From: Oceanobacillus massiliensis str. N'diop
GTDB lineage: Bacteria; Bacillota; Bacilli; Bacillales; Amphibacillaceae
Reading direction: 5' to 3'
Assembly: GCF_000285495.1 (NCBI RefSeq)
Contig: NZ_HE610976.1
Coordinates: 980,866 to 1,025,932, forward strand
DNA length: 45,067 nt
Under the pieces are notes generated by a model. It worked only from the letters and a program-made list of their open reading frames with translations. It was not told the origin of the DNA and did not search any database. The position numbers and the translations under genes are program-made. Position 1 is the first letter of the stretch, and the number at the start of each line of letters is the position of its first letter. Of the stretch, positions 1 to 8,030 are shown piece by piece.

Positions 1-280
1 AATAACCTCCAAAACCGCGGAATTACCGGGCGGCGCGCGGAATAAGCTCCAAAATCGCGGAATTATCGAGCGGCGCGCGGAATTATCTCCAAAAACGCGG
101 AATTATCGAGCGGCGCGCGGAATTATCTCCAAAATCGCGGAATTATCGAGCGGCGCGCGGAATTATCTCCAAAAACGCGGAATTATCGAGCGGCGCGCGG
201 AATTAACTCCAAAATCGCGGAATTATCGGCCGGCGCGCGGAATAAGCTCCAAAATCGCGGAATTACCAGGCAGCGCGCGG
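1..280. repeat. 40-bp tandem repeat array (seven units, continues off the left edge)
   Basis: Seven consecutive 40-bp units run from base 1 to 280 with no gaps. Each unit is two related 20-bp halves that both begin CGCGGAAT, one continuing with TATCTCCAAAA and the other with TATCGAGCGGCG. Units differ at a handful of positions. The array is far more GC-rich than nearby DNA and has no credible reading frame. The first unit starts at the window edge, so the array probably extends further left. Confidence 0.95.
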
Positions 281-297
281 AATAAATGGGCAGAACA

Positions 298-336
298 AAG
301 CCCCAGCTTTCGCATATTTGGCTGCGGCTGGGGCTT
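298..336 (-). terminator. Intrinsic terminator after queF
   Basis: A perfect 10-bp stem (AAGCCCCAGC with GCTGGGGCTT) encloses a 19-nt loop and lies just beyond the queF stop codon on the minus strand. The flanking T-run is short (TTTG), so efficiency is uncertain. It also separates queF from the tandem array. Confidence 0.7.
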
Positions 337-369
337 ATTAGATTGGCTTTTTATTTTATTCCTGTATTT

Positions 370-870
370 CTATCGATTATCTACTTTTTCAGGGTTGAGG
401 TCGTGGTTCATCAATCGATGGTTTGCCATTTCCTCATACTTGGTATCTGGTTTACCGTAATTGCACCAGGGGTCGATCGATATTCCTCCGCGTGGTGTGA
501 ATTTCCCCCACACCTCAATATATCTTGGATCAAGCAATTTGATGAGGTCGTCCATGATAATATTAACGCAGTCCTCGTGAAAATCCCCATGATTACGGAA
601 ACTGAACAGATATAATTTCAGCGATTTGCTTTCGACAATTTTCTTATCTGGTATATAAGTGATGTACATCGTAGCAAAATCAGGCTGCTTTGTGATTGGA
701 CAAAGACTCGTAAACTCGGGACAGTTGAATTTCACGAAATAATCGCGATTGGAATGAAGATTATCGACTGCCTCCAGTACTTGCGGTGCATAGTCAAACG
801 AATAATCCACTTGCTGGTTTCCCAATAATGTTAAATCCTCTAAACCTTCTTGTTGGCTTCGGCCGGACAT
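370..870 (-). CDS. queF: NADPH-dependent 7-cyano-7-deazaguanine reductase QueF
   Basis: QueF reduces preQ0 to preQ1 with two NADPH, a late step of queuosine biosynthesis in the cytoplasm. The 166-residue protein has the length of the short (type I) family. The catalytic Cys is at about 57 in [11 protein letters not shown], with the conserved Asp at about 64 in the same motif; the family motif ESKSLKLYL is at 80-88 and HGDFHED follows near 95. The gene stands alone. Its 5' leader carries a preQ1-I riboswitch and terminator (956-1037), which fits feedback control by its own product. No other queuosine genes are in the window. Confidence 0.96.
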   Translation of the reverse strand: MSGRSQQEGLEDLTLLGNQQVDYSFDYAPQVLEAVDNLHSNRDYFVKFNCPEFTSLCPITKQPDFATMYITYIPDKKIVESKSLKLYLFSFRNHGDFHEDCVNIIMDDLIKLLDPRYIEVWGKFTPRGGISIDPWCNYGKPDTKYEEMANHRLMNHDLNPEKVDNR

Positions 871-955
871 AAAAATAACCCCCTAGTAAAATGTGATTCC
901 ACACTTTCATAAAAGAGCGTTCCTACCAATCTATACAAACATTCCGGATAAAAAC

Positions 956-984
956 AAAAAAGCCCCATCCGTATGGACATGGCG
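956..984 (-). terminator. Riboswitch expression-platform terminator of queF
   Basis: On the minus strand, downstream of the preQ1 aptamer, a GC-rich hairpin (GCGCCATGTCC, loop ATAC, GGATGGGGC) is followed by TTTTTT. The 3' end of the aptamer, TATGGA, is an exact complement of TCCATA inside this hairpin, giving a plausible alternative antiterminator pairing. This is the layout of a transcription-terminating OFF switch. Confidence 0.75.
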
Positions 985-994
985 CAATCAAGTA

Positions 995-1036
995 TCCATA
1001 GTTTTTTATAGAGGGTATCTGCTATGAACCTCTCTC
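995..1036 (-). ncRNA. PreQ1-I riboswitch aptamer
   Basis: Read on the minus strand, the leader contains AGAGGTTC, a short loop, ACCCTCTATAAAAAACTA and then TGGA. This is the compact preQ1 class I pattern: stem P1 pairs GAGGTT with ACCCTC, and the A-rich tail forms the H-type pseudoknot. It sits about 125 nt upstream of queF, whose product makes preQ1, so the ligand agrees with the gene context. Confidence 0.92.
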
Positions 1037-1064
1037 GTATAAGCACGCGTATATCTTCTCTGAT

Positions 1065-1093
1065 ATCTTATCCGATTGCCGGCGAAACGTCAA
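1065..1093 (-). promoter_or_regulatory. Predicted sigma-A promoter of queF
   Basis: On the minus strand TTGACG (1088-1093) is separated by 17 bp from TAAGAT (1065-1070), about 30 nt upstream of the preQ1 aptamer. Spacing and the -35 hexamer are close to consensus. Confidence 0.6.
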
Positions 1094-1121
1094 ATAGGCC
1101 AACCGATTAAGTCTCGCATAT

Positions 1122-1151
1122 TTGAAAAGGGTGAATGCATTATATTACAAT
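1122..1151 (+). promoter_or_regulatory. Predicted sigma-A promoter of the nitroreductase gene
   Basis: TTGAAA (1122-1127) and TACAAT (1146-1151) are 18 bp apart and lie just upstream of the ribosome site AGAAGGAG. The queF promoter points the other way, so the two genes are divergent. Confidence 0.5.
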
Positions 1152-1180
1152 AAGCACAAATAGCAGAAGGAGTGGATCAG

Positions 1181-1855
1181 TTGCGTAATAAAGATACTTT
1201 AAAACAAGAAATCATGGATGCCTTTCATTTCAGACACGCTACTAAGGAGTTTGACCCCGACAAACAAATTCCCGATGAGGATTTTCGATTTATTTTAGAA
1301 ACAGGCAGATTGTCACCAAGTTCGTTTGGATTTGAGCCATGGCGCTTCGTTGTAGTTCAGAATCCTGAGCTTCGCGAGAAAATCAAACAAGCATCATGGG
1401 GTGCTTTCAGCAAGCTTCCAGCCGCAAGTCATTTTGTAATTTTTCTGGCCAGAACCAAGGTCGACACGATATATAACTCCGATTACTTGCAGGATCATTT
1501 AAAGAATGTCTCCCATTTCCCAGAGGAAATACTGGAGAAGTTCCTAAGCAAAGTAGAAGAGTTCCAGCGGGATGATTTTAAACTGCTCGACGGGGAGCGC
1601 CCTTTATATGACTGGGCATCCAAGCAAACCTATGTAGCTCTTGCGAATATGATGACTGCCGCTGCCCAAATCGGCATTGATTCCTGTCCTATCGAGGGCT
1701 TTAACATTGAAAAGATGAATCAGCTGCTGGATGAGGAAGGATTACTGGAGGATGGTCATTTCGGTATATCGGTTATGGCAGCTTTTGGGTACCGCACGCA
1801 AGATCCCCGTCCTAAAACCCGAAGACCCTTTGATGATGTTGTAAAGTGGGTTTGA
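1181..1855 (+). CDS. Nitroreductase-family NAD(P)H-dependent oxidoreductase
   Basis: This is an FMN-dependent nitroreductase-fold enzyme of about 224 residues, within the usual family length, probably a cytoplasmic dimer that reduces quinones, nitroaromatics or other electrophiles with NAD(P)H. The N-terminal RHATKEFDP segment and the SPSSFGFEPWRF motif are FMN-contacting signatures of the NfsB-like group; the C-terminal half carries a typical FGYRTQDPRPKTRR ending. A longer reading starts at GTG 1172, but that codon lies inside the ribosome site AGAAGGAG (1165-1172), so the TTG at 1181 with 8-nt spacing is preferred. The physiological substrate cannot be read from sequence. Confidence 0.9.
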   Translation: MRNKDTLKQEIMDAFHFRHATKEFDPDKQIPDEDFRFILETGRLSPSSFGFEPWRFVVVQNPELREKIKQASWGAFSKLPAASHFVIFLARTKVDTIYNSDYLQDHLKNVSHFPEEILEKFLSKVEEFQRDDFKLLDGERPLYDWASKQTYVALANMMTAAAQIGIDSCPIEGFNIEKMNQLLDEEGLLEDGHFGISVMAAFGYRTQDPRPKTRRPFDDVVKWV

Positions 1856-1913
1856 TTTTATCCGAAGTATCTCTCTTAAATCAGGGGGATGCTTTTATTT
1901 TTTCTTACCCAAT

Positions 1914-1955
1914 AAAAAACAGGCGGGGAGTCTGAAGCATTTCCCCGCCTGTTTT
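1914..1955. terminator. Bidirectional terminator between nitroreductase and chrA
   Basis: AAAACAGGCGGGGA and TCCCCGCCTGTTTT form a long stem with an A-run on one side and a T-run on the other, placed between two convergent genes. It can end both transcripts. Confidence 0.85.
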
Positions 1956-1965
1956 AAATTAGAAA

Positions 1966-3168
1966 TCATTGGATCAGCGTCATTAGTGTACCGCCGATTG
2001 CTCCTGTTACGACAATCATCCAAGGTGGCAGCTTCCAGAAAACGAGCATGCTAAACAAGATGGCTGCAAAGGCAAAATCGATTGGCGCCAAAATGGTACT
2101 TGTCCAAATCGGCTGATAGAATGCCGCGATTAATATTCCAACCACTGCCGCATTCACTCCCATTAGTGCCCCCTTGACCTTTGGATTGCGACGCAGGCTA
2201 TCCCAAAAAGGAAGCGTCCCTAAAATCAACAGAAAAGCAGGTAAGAAGATAGCAACGGTTGCCAATAGACCACCTGCCCAGCCGTTCATTACCGCACCGA
2301 GGTAGGCAGCAAATGTGAATAGTGGTCCCGGAACCGCTTGGGCAGCTCCATATCCTGCAAGGAAAGCCTCTTCACTGAGCCAGCCAGTCGGCACAAACTC
2401 CCGCTCCAGCAATGGCAAGACAACATGACCCCCTCCAAACACAAGGGAACCAGAACGATAGAAGCTGTCAAACATCGCAATCCAATGAAATGACGTAACC
2501 TCTCTCAGCACCGGAAGCAGAACGAGCAGACCAAAAAATAATACTAAACATGCCACTGCAAAGCTTCGGCTAACGGGAAAACTCAATCTATCACTCGATT
2601 CATCCTTCTGCTCCCGATAAATAAGATAACCAATAAATGCCGATAAAAGAATAATCGCTATCTGTGAATAGGCTGTTTGCCACAGCAGCGCCACTACTAA
2701 TGCCAGCAAAGCGATTGCCTTCCTCTTGAGATCAGGGGTCAATTTTTGCGCCATTCCCAAAATAGCGTGTGCCACTACGGCAACAGCAACAATTTTCAAG
2801 CCTTGAATCCAGCCAGCATCACCGACATCCAGACCTTGTAATATTAAAGCAAAAATAATCAGCGCAAATACAGATGGCAGCGTGAAACCAATAAACGATA
2901 CGAAGCCTCCCAAAACACCCCCGCGCATCACACCTATCCCAATCCCCACCTGACTGCTTGCAGGGCCTGGCAGGAACTGACATAATGCCACGAGGTCAGC
3001 ATAGCTCTTCTCATCCATCCACTTTCTTCTGCGAATGTACTCTTCATGAAAATAACCCAAATGGGCAATGGGACCGCCAAAGGATGTGAATCCCAATCTG
3101 GTCGAAACCATTAAAATTTCAAGCAAAGTATGAAATAAGCCTCTTTCTTTCCCTGTTGATTGATCCAT
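1966..3168 (-). CDS. chrA: Chromate transporter ChrA (bidomain CHR family)
   Basis: A 400-residue, very hydrophobic membrane protein of the long-chain CHR family that exports chromate from the cytoplasm. Both CHR halves are present. The N-terminal half has the FTSFGGPIAHLGYF motif near 28-41 and QFLPGPASSQ near 64-73; the C-terminal half repeats them as VFGGGHVVLPLL and QAVPGPLFTFAAYLG. About ten membrane segments are evident. The ATG is preceded by GGAGAGGAG at good spacing. The padR-type regulator lies 34 nt upstream in the same orientation, so the two are co-transcribed. Transport of chromate specifically is inferred from family membership; some CHR proteins have other anions. Confidence 0.92.
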   Translation of the reverse strand: MDQSTGKERGLFHTLLEILMVSTRLGFTSFGGPIAHLGYFHEEYIRRRKWMDEKSYADLVALCQFLPGPASSQVGIGIGVMRGGVLGGFVSFIGFTLPSVFALIIFALILQGLDVGDAGWIQGLKIVAVAVVAHAILGMAQKLTPDLKRKAIALLALVVALLWQTAYSQIAIILLSAFIGYLIYREQKDESSDRLSFPVSRSFAVACLVLFFGLLVLLPVLREVTSFHWIAMFDSFYRSGSLVFGGGHVVLPLLEREFVPTGWLSEEAFLAGYGAAQAVPGPLFTFAAYLGAVMNGWAGGLLATVAIFLPAFLLILGTLPFWDSLRRNPKVKGALMGVNAAVVGILIAAFYQPIWTSTILAPIDFAFAAILFSMLVFWKLPPWMIVVTGAIGGTLMTLIQ

Positions 3169-3202
3169 TCGTTTGCTCCTCTCCTTTTAATCGGTCACTT
3201 TT

Positions 3203-3511
3203 TTAATCTCTGATTTCCTTAAATAATTCATATGCCTTTATTCTTGCCTCATCGTGAACAGCATTTCCTTTTTCCGTTATCCGGTAATACTTCCTGATCT
3301 TACCCTCCACATTCTTCTCTTCCATTATCAAAAGCCCGTCCGTCTCCATGGAATGAAGGATTGGATACAGGGTACCTGAGCTGATGTTATACCCATGCTC
3401 CTTCAGCTCTTCCAGCATCCACAGGCCAAATATCGGATGCTCCTTCGCATGGTGCAGGATATGAATCTGGATAAAACCGAGAAACAGCTTCCGCAGCACT
3501 CTCTCTTCCAT
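3203..3511 (-). CDS. PadR-family transcriptional regulator upstream of chrA
   Basis: A short winged-helix PadR protein (about 102 residues) with the family signature FGLWMLEELKEHGYNISSGTLYPILHSMETDGLL and a C-terminal dimerisation helix. PadR proteins usually repress their own operon and a linked transporter, so this one probably controls padR-chrA. A longer frame starts at 3541, but the ATG at 3511 follows a GGGGGGTG ribosome site and begins at the normal family N-terminus. No clear operator palindrome was found upstream. Confidence 0.88.
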   Translation of the reverse strand: MEERVLRKLFLGFIQIHILHHAKEHPIFGLWMLEELKEHGYNISSGTLYPILHSMETDGLLIMEEKNVEGKIRKYYRITEKGNAVHDEARIKAYELFKEIRD

Positions 3512-3541
3512 AAAGAACACCCCCCTGTTTTCGAAACACAA

Positions 3542-3800
3542 TATCGGTTTTCTACAATGGATGATAGCATAGATTAAAGTTTACTAAAACCCAATTTACA
3601 AAAACTTAACAAAGTGTGGGGGTGGGGGATGGCGCGGACGCAGGGATGTGAGCGGGAGCAGGGGAGGCGGCGCGGGGATGAGCGTTGGGGTGCGGGAAGG
3701 GCGCGGATGCGGGGATGAGCGTTGGGGCGCGGGGAGCGGCGCGGATGCGAGGGTGAGCGTTGGGGCGCGGGGAGCGGGGAATCGGCGGCGAGGGCGAGAA
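3542..3800. other. GC-rich low-complexity spacer
   Basis: About 260 bases upstream of padR. From about 3615 to 3790 the DNA is strikingly G-rich on the plus strand, with degenerate repeats of GCGCGGATGCGGG and GAGCGTTGGGGCGCGGGG. Reading frames across it are repetitive and lack ribosome sites, so no gene is called. The first 60 bases should hold the padR promoter, but no confident -35/-10 pair was found. Confidence 0.6.
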
Positions 3801-4353
3801 ATTAGCGGAAAGGCTGATGTTCACATCGAAAAGGCTGATATTTTACCGGAAATGGCTGATGTTCACAAAGAAAATGCCGATGTTCACATAATAATTGCTG
3901 ATGTTCACAATTGGGGCGGGGCGGCGGGGCTGAGTGAGTTCCGAGGAGCCCTCCGGCGTGCATGGGGCCTTTCAGGAGTGCTGATCAACGCGGGGGACGC
4001 GCCAATCTGATGGGAAATTAGCGGAAATGCTGATGTTCACAGCGGAAAGGCTGATATTTTACCGGAAATGGCTGATGTTCACAAAGAAAATGCCGATGTT
4101 CACATAATAATTGCTGATGTTCACAATTGGGGCGGCGCGGCGGGGGCTGAGTGAGTTCCGAGGAGCCCTCCGGCGTGCATGGGGCCCTTCAGGAGTGCTG
4201 ATCAACGCGGGTGGAGCGCCAATCTGATGGGAAATCGGCGGAAATGCTGATGTTCACAGCGAAAAGGCTGATATTTTACCGGAAATGGCTGATGTTCACA
4301 AAAAAATGCCGATGTTCACATAATTATTGCTGATGTTCACAATTGCGGCGGCG
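3801..4353. repeat. 216-217-bp direct repeats with nested GATGTTCAC motifs
   Basis: Two complete copies and one partial copy start at 3801, 4017 and 4234. Each copy opens with ATTAGCGGAAA-type sequence followed by 20-21-nt modules ending CTGATGTTCACA, CTGATATTTTACC, CTGATGTTCACA, CCGATGTTCACA and CTGATGTTCACA. A GC-rich tail follows, running from GGGGCGG to CGCCAATCTGATGGG. The third copy is cut after the modules. The 9-mer GATGTTCAC occurs four times per copy, twelve times in total. A 120-codon open frame crosses the block but has no ribosome site and is treated as chance. Confidence 0.95.
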
Positions 4354-4450
4354 CGGCAATTGTAGCCGGCCCTGTGCAGGCTGAAATCCAAAGCGGGAAA
4401 ACGCTGCTTCGCACAGCCTATCTCCATTAAACCAGCCCGTAAATCCAGCC

Positions 4451-4489
4451 AAAAAAGAGCCTTTAACCCATTGCTAGGTTAAAGGCTCT
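4451..4489 (-). terminator. Intrinsic terminator of mqo
   Basis: A perfect 13-bp stem, AGAGCCTTTAACC with GGTTAAAGGCTCT, has an 8-nt loop and is followed on the minus strand by TTTTTT. It lies about 50 nt past the mqo stop codon. Confidence 0.9.
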
Positions 4490-4539
4490 GTAAATTATTA
4501 GTGGCATCTGCTGATAGGGCTGCTGCCGAGTCTGTTTCT

Positions 4540-6051
4540 TCATCCAACCGATTTACTTGGGTTGGGATTTTCATTAAGTCCTAGCGTCTGTGCTGTTGAT
4601 GAGTGGACTTCGTGGAAAAGCTCTGGGTTATCCGTTAGCGAGATACCATAGGACGGGATCATTTCTTTGATCTTCGGTTCCCATTCTTTCATTTGTCCCA
4701 GGAAGCATTTTTCCAATACTTCAAGCATTACGTGGACGGCGGTGGATGCTCCTGGAGATGCTCCGAGCAAGGCAGCGACGGAACCATCAGCAGCTGTGAC
4801 TACTTCTGTTCCGAATTGGAGTGTTCCTTTTCCGCCTGTCTCCGTATCTTTGATTACCTGGACGCGCTGGCCTGCTACCACGATATCCCAGTCTTCGCTT
4901 TTGGCATTCGGGATAAACTCCCGCAGTTCTTCCATGCGCTTTTCATTCGATAACAATACCTGCTGGATTAAGTATTTTGTCAATGGCATCTGTTTGAATG
5001 CTGCCGAGAGCATGGTCAATAAATTATTCGGTTTTACGGAACTGATCAGATCAAAGTTGGAGCCTGTCTTTAAGAACTTCGGCGAGAAGCCGGCAAATGG
5101 CCCAAACAGCAATGCTTGTTTGTTACCGATATATCTTGTATCGATATGCGGTACGGACATCGGTGGAGCCCCTACCTTCGCCTTGCCATATACTTTCGCT
5201 TGATGCTTTGCTACCACTTCTGGATTGTTGCATACCATAAAGAGGCCGCTTACCGGAAATCCTCCAATGCGCTTTGACTCTGGAATGCCCGTCTTTTGCA
5301 GTAAAGGCAGACTACCGCCTCCACCACCGATAAAGACGAATTTCGCCGTATGGGATTCGATTATCTCGTTATCGATATCCTCCGCTATCAATTCCCACGA
5401 GCCGTCACTTGTACGCTTAATATCCTTCACATTATGTCTGTAGTTTATGTCCAGATTATTATCCTCTAGATGGTCAAACATCATGCGGGTCAAAGCACCA
5501 AAATTGACGTCTGTTCCAGAATCGATTTTCGTTGCCGCAATCGGATCACTGGATGAGCGCCCTTCCATGATAAGCGGAAGCCATTCCCTCAGTTTCTCAG
5601 GATCATCGGAAAATTCCATTCCTTTGAAGAGTGGATTGCTTGTCAGCGCTGCAAAACGCTTTTTCAAGAATGCCACATTTTTCTCCCCATGCACTAAGCT
5701 TATATGTGGTAATGGCATTATGAAATCTTGAGGGTTCCGAATCAGATTGCTCTTTATAAGATAAGACCAAAACTGTCTGGAAAGCTGAAACTGTTCATTT
5801 ATGTTGATTGCCTTGTTAATGTCCATTGTCCCGTCAGAGTTCTCGGTCGTATAATTAAGCTCACAGAGTGCCGAATGCCCTGTCCCGGCATTATTCCACT
5901 CATTCGAGCTCTCTTCTCCTGGGTTAGCAAGTTTTTCAAACACTTTGATTTCCATATCAGGTGCTAACTCTTTCAGCAGTGACCCCAATGTCGCACTCAT
6001 GACTCCAGCACCAATTAAGATTACATCTGTCTTCTCATGTACGCTTTTCAT
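4540..6051 (-). CDS. mqo: Malate:quinone oxidoreductase
   Basis: A membrane-associated FAD enzyme that oxidises L-malate to oxaloacetate and passes electrons to the quinone pool, bypassing NAD-malate dehydrogenase in the TCA cycle. About 503 residues, the normal length. The dinucleotide-binding motif [15 protein letters not shown] lies at the N-terminus, followed by the family motif [21 protein letters not shown] (split here for length) and a C-terminal [10 protein letters not shown] flavin-binding segment. The frame is open to an ATG at 6066, but that codon abuts its only purine-rich site; the ATG at 6051 gives the usual [14 protein letters not shown] start, though its ribosome site is also weak. 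A cre-like site lies upstream at 6081-6095. The gene is monocistronic. Confidence 0.95.
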   Translation of the reverse strand: MKSVHEKTDVILIGAGVMSATLGSLLKELAPDMEIKVFEKLANPGEESSNEWNNAGTGHSALCELNYTTENSDGTMDINKAININEQFQLSRQFWSYLIKSNLIRNPQDFIMPLPHISLVHGEKNVAFLKKRFAALTSNPLFKGMEFSDDPEKLREWLPLIMEGRSSSDPIAATKIDSGTDVNFGALTRMMFDHLEDNNLDINYRHNVKDIKRTSDGSWELIAEDIDNEIIESHTAKFVFIGGGGGSLPLLQKTGIPESKRIGGFPVSGLFMVCNNPEVVAKHQAKVYGKAKVGAPPMSVPHIDTRYIGNKQALLFGPFAGFSPKFLKTGSNFDLISSVKPNNLLTMLSAAFKQMPLTKYLIQQVLLSNEKRMEELREFIPNAKSEDWDIVVAGQRVQVIKDTETGGKGTLQFGTEVVTAADGSVAALLGASPGASTAVHVMLEVLEKCFLGQMKEWEPKIKEMIPSYGISLTDNPELFHEVHSSTAQTLGLNENPNPSKSVG

Positions 6052-6080
6052 TGTAACCGTTCCCATCCCCTATAATAAAA

Positions 6081-6095
6081 ATGTAAGTGCTTGCT
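6081..6095. promoter_or_regulatory. Possible CcpA (cre) site upstream of mqo
   Basis: ATGTAAGTGCTTGCT matches the degenerate cre consensus WTGNAANCGNWNNCW except for T in place of the central C. It lies 15-30 nt upstream of the mqo start, where CcpA binding would repress. A TCA-cycle gene is a reasonable CcpA target, but the site is imperfect. Confidence 0.4.
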
Positions 6096-6099
6096 TTAT

Positions 6100-6608
6100 G
6101 ATCTAAACAAGTCCACTTCTAGGTAGTCATTAATGTTCTATCTATAATCATATCATATTCTATTAAAAATACTGAAAGATTTTAAAAAAAATACTGTAAT
6201 CATCTGATAATTGCAAGCGGTTAATTGGCGGAATCGTTGTAAGTCGACAGAAAAGAGGCCTTTTCCCAGGAACATAGCCTTCCAGATTCTGGTCCTACCT
6301 TTTCTTACAGAGAACATTGATTAATTTCAAGAGAAACCGGGAAAAGTCCAATTATGGAGGATAATTGCAGATTTTTTGTTCTGGCGTGAACTGGAATGAT
6401 CCGAAAGGGGCTGATATTTGGACCGGGAGATTTCGTTATTAACGAAACAGCAGGTATCCCATCGAGTTAACAGGCAGAATTTACGGGGATAATCTGCAGA
6501 TAATGAATCACTATAGTCTTTTCAGGCGAAATGATTCACAGTGCCAAACTACTAAATTACTATTTACGGAAAAGGAAATTTTTATTATGAAGAAAGGGGC
6601 CATTAACC
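6100..6608. other. Intergenic region between divergent mqo and gldA, with one palindrome
   Basis: About 500 bases without a credible gene. The only clear structure is an 8+1+8 inverted repeat, TTTCGTTATTAACGAAA, at 6431-6447, about 160 nt upstream of gldA; it looks like an operator but has no identified protein. No confident promoter hexamers were found near gldA. Confidence 0.5.
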
Positions 6609-7706
6609 ATGCAAAAGAGCGTGTTTATTTCACCTAAAAAATATATTCAGGGCGCAGGAGTTCTTAGTAAAATCGGGGAAGAAGTTGCGAAGATTGGAAA
6701 AGCACCCCTCATTTTATCTGATAGCAACGTTTGGGGGATTACTGGAGATACAATAGAAGAGAGCTTCAAATCATCCGACACTTCCTACTTTTATGAGGAA
6801 TTTACTGGTGAAGCATCCAATACAGAAATTGACCGTCTGACTCAGGCTGGGAAAGAGAAAAATGCTGATGTCGTAATTGGACTAGGTGGCGGAAAAACAA
6901 TTGATACTGCAAAAGCAGTTGGCGATAACCTAAGTATTCCAGTTGTTGTTGCACCTACAACGGCATCAACGGACGCACCAACAAGTGCACTTTCAGTCAT
7001 TTATTCAGATGAAGGTGTGTTTGAGGGCTACAAATTCTATAACAAAAATCCGGATTTAGTTTTAATTGATTCAAAAATAGTTGTTGGTGCACCAACCGTT
7101 CTTCTGGCTTCAGGTATGGGAGATGCAATGGCAACGTTTGTTGAGACGAGGGCTTCCAAAAAACGAAATTCAGATACAATGGCTGGCGGAAAAGCAACCC
7201 TTGCTGGACAAGCAATTGCTGAAAAAGCAGAAAAAGTTTTATTCGATCAAGGTATTGCAGCATACCGAGCAGCGAAAAAAGGGCTAGTGACTCCCCAAGT
7301 TGAAGCTGTTATAGAAGCAAATACGCTATTATCTGGATTAGGATTTGAAAATGGTGGCCTAGCCGCAGCTCATGCGATTCATAATGGATTTACTGCATTA
7401 GAAGGCGACATTCACCATCTGACACATGGCCAAAAAGTAGCGTATGGTGTCTTAACTCAATTAGTACTTGAAGGATATTCCGAAACGGAAATCTTACGTT
7501 ATGCGAAATTCTTCAAAGAAATTGAATTACCAACAACATTGAAAGATCTTCATTTAGAAAACGCTGCTTATGAAGACTTACTCAAAATCGGTAAATTAGC
7601 AACTGCAGCCGAAGAAACATCGCATAACATGAATCCGGAACTTACACCAGAGCAAATTGCTGATGCAATCTTAGCAGTAAACGAGCTTACAACTGCTAAT
7701 CTATAG
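6609..7706 (+). CDS. gldA: Glycerol dehydrogenase (NAD+, zinc-dependent)
   Basis: An iron/zinc-containing alcohol dehydrogenase-family enzyme oxidising glycerol to dihydroxyacetone with NAD+. The 365 residues match the family length. The NAD loop GLGGGKTIDTAKAV lies near 91-104 and the TTASTDAPTSALSVIY segment follows. The zinc ligands are recognisable as Asp in ASGMGDAMATF, His in LAAAHAIHNG and His in HHLTHGQKVAYG. AAGGGG precedes the ATG. No dihydroxyacetone kinase is adjacent, so the pathway context is incomplete; the gene stands alone with its own terminator. Confidence 0.94.
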   Translation: MQKSVFISPKKYIQGAGVLSKIGEEVAKIGKAPLILSDSNVWGITGDTIEESFKSSDTSYFYEEFTGEASNTEIDRLTQAGKEKNADVVIGLGGGKTIDTAKAVGDNLSIPVVVAPTTASTDAPTSALSVIYSDEGVFEGYKFYNKNPDLVLIDSKIVVGAPTVLLASGMGDAMATFVETRASKKRNSDTMAGGKATLAGQAIAEKAEKVLFDQGIAAYRAAKKGLVTPQVEAVIEANTLLSGLGFENGGLAAAHAIHNGFTALEGDIHHLTHGQKVAYGVLTQLVLEGYSETEILRYAKFFKEIELPTTLKDLHLENAAYEDLLKIGKLATAAEETSHNMNPELTPEQIADAILAVNELTTANL

Positions 7707-7765
7707 TTAATAGATTTGAAATGCATCATGACTCCACAAAAAAAGCAATAATTCACCGAGCTTTT

Positions 7766-7798
7766 ACCCCTTTGGATGTAATATCCTAAGGGGTTTTA
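7766..7798 (+). terminator. Intrinsic terminator of gldA
   Basis: ACCCCTTTGGAT and ATCCTAAGGGGT pair around a GTAAT loop, followed by TTTTATAA. It lies about 60 nt past the gldA stop codon. Confidence 0.8.
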
Positions 7799-7950
7799 TA
7801 ATGCTTTTGAGTTTATATAATAAACCACATTCAAAGCCCGCGTTGCCGCCCATATGAAGACGGGAACCACCCGCTGTTCTCCCGGACCGGAAGAATGGTA
7901 TGCTGGTGGTTACCTAAAAAACCTGGAATAAAGATTGGGCGTTTAAAGGA

Positions 7951-8030
7951 ATTCACTTCAATTTGGTTTCACTTCATGTTTGATTTCATTTCAAGTCTGA
8001 ATTCACTTCATGTCTGATTTCACTTTTAGT
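7951..8030. repeat. 17-bp tandem repeat overlapping the end of a membrane-protein gene
   Basis: About 4.7 copies of a 17-bp unit, consensus TTTCACTTCATGTCTGA, stand head to tail. The last units overlap the 3' end of the adjacent minus-strand gene and encode its Lys-rich C-terminal residues. The stretch between the gldA terminator and this array holds no gene. Confidence 0.9.

Noticed and set aside
1-280. Possible CRISPR array
   Set aside because: The 40-bp units are contiguous and nearly identical, with no unique spacers and no cas genes nearby.
286-615. Plus-strand ORF at the start of the window
   Set aside because: Antisense to queF and its terminator; no ribosome site; queF has full family motifs.
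840-1046. 68-codon minus-strand ORF upstream of queF
   Set aside because: It covers the preQ1 riboswitch and terminator, which explain this sequence better.
3648-4010. 120-codon open frame across the GC-rich repeats
   Set aside because: Low-complexity Gly/Arg/Ala translation, no ribosome site, and it follows the repeats; chance ORF in GC-rich DNA.
3801-4353. Possible plasmid replication origin (iterons)
   Set aside because: No Rep gene or DnaA-box cluster is present; the repeats lie between chromosomal housekeeping-type genes. Kept as a finding only.
7081-7287. ORF inside gldA in another frame, with a matching antisense ORF
   Set aside because: Shadow frames of glycerol dehydrogenase with low-complexity Leu/Gln composition.
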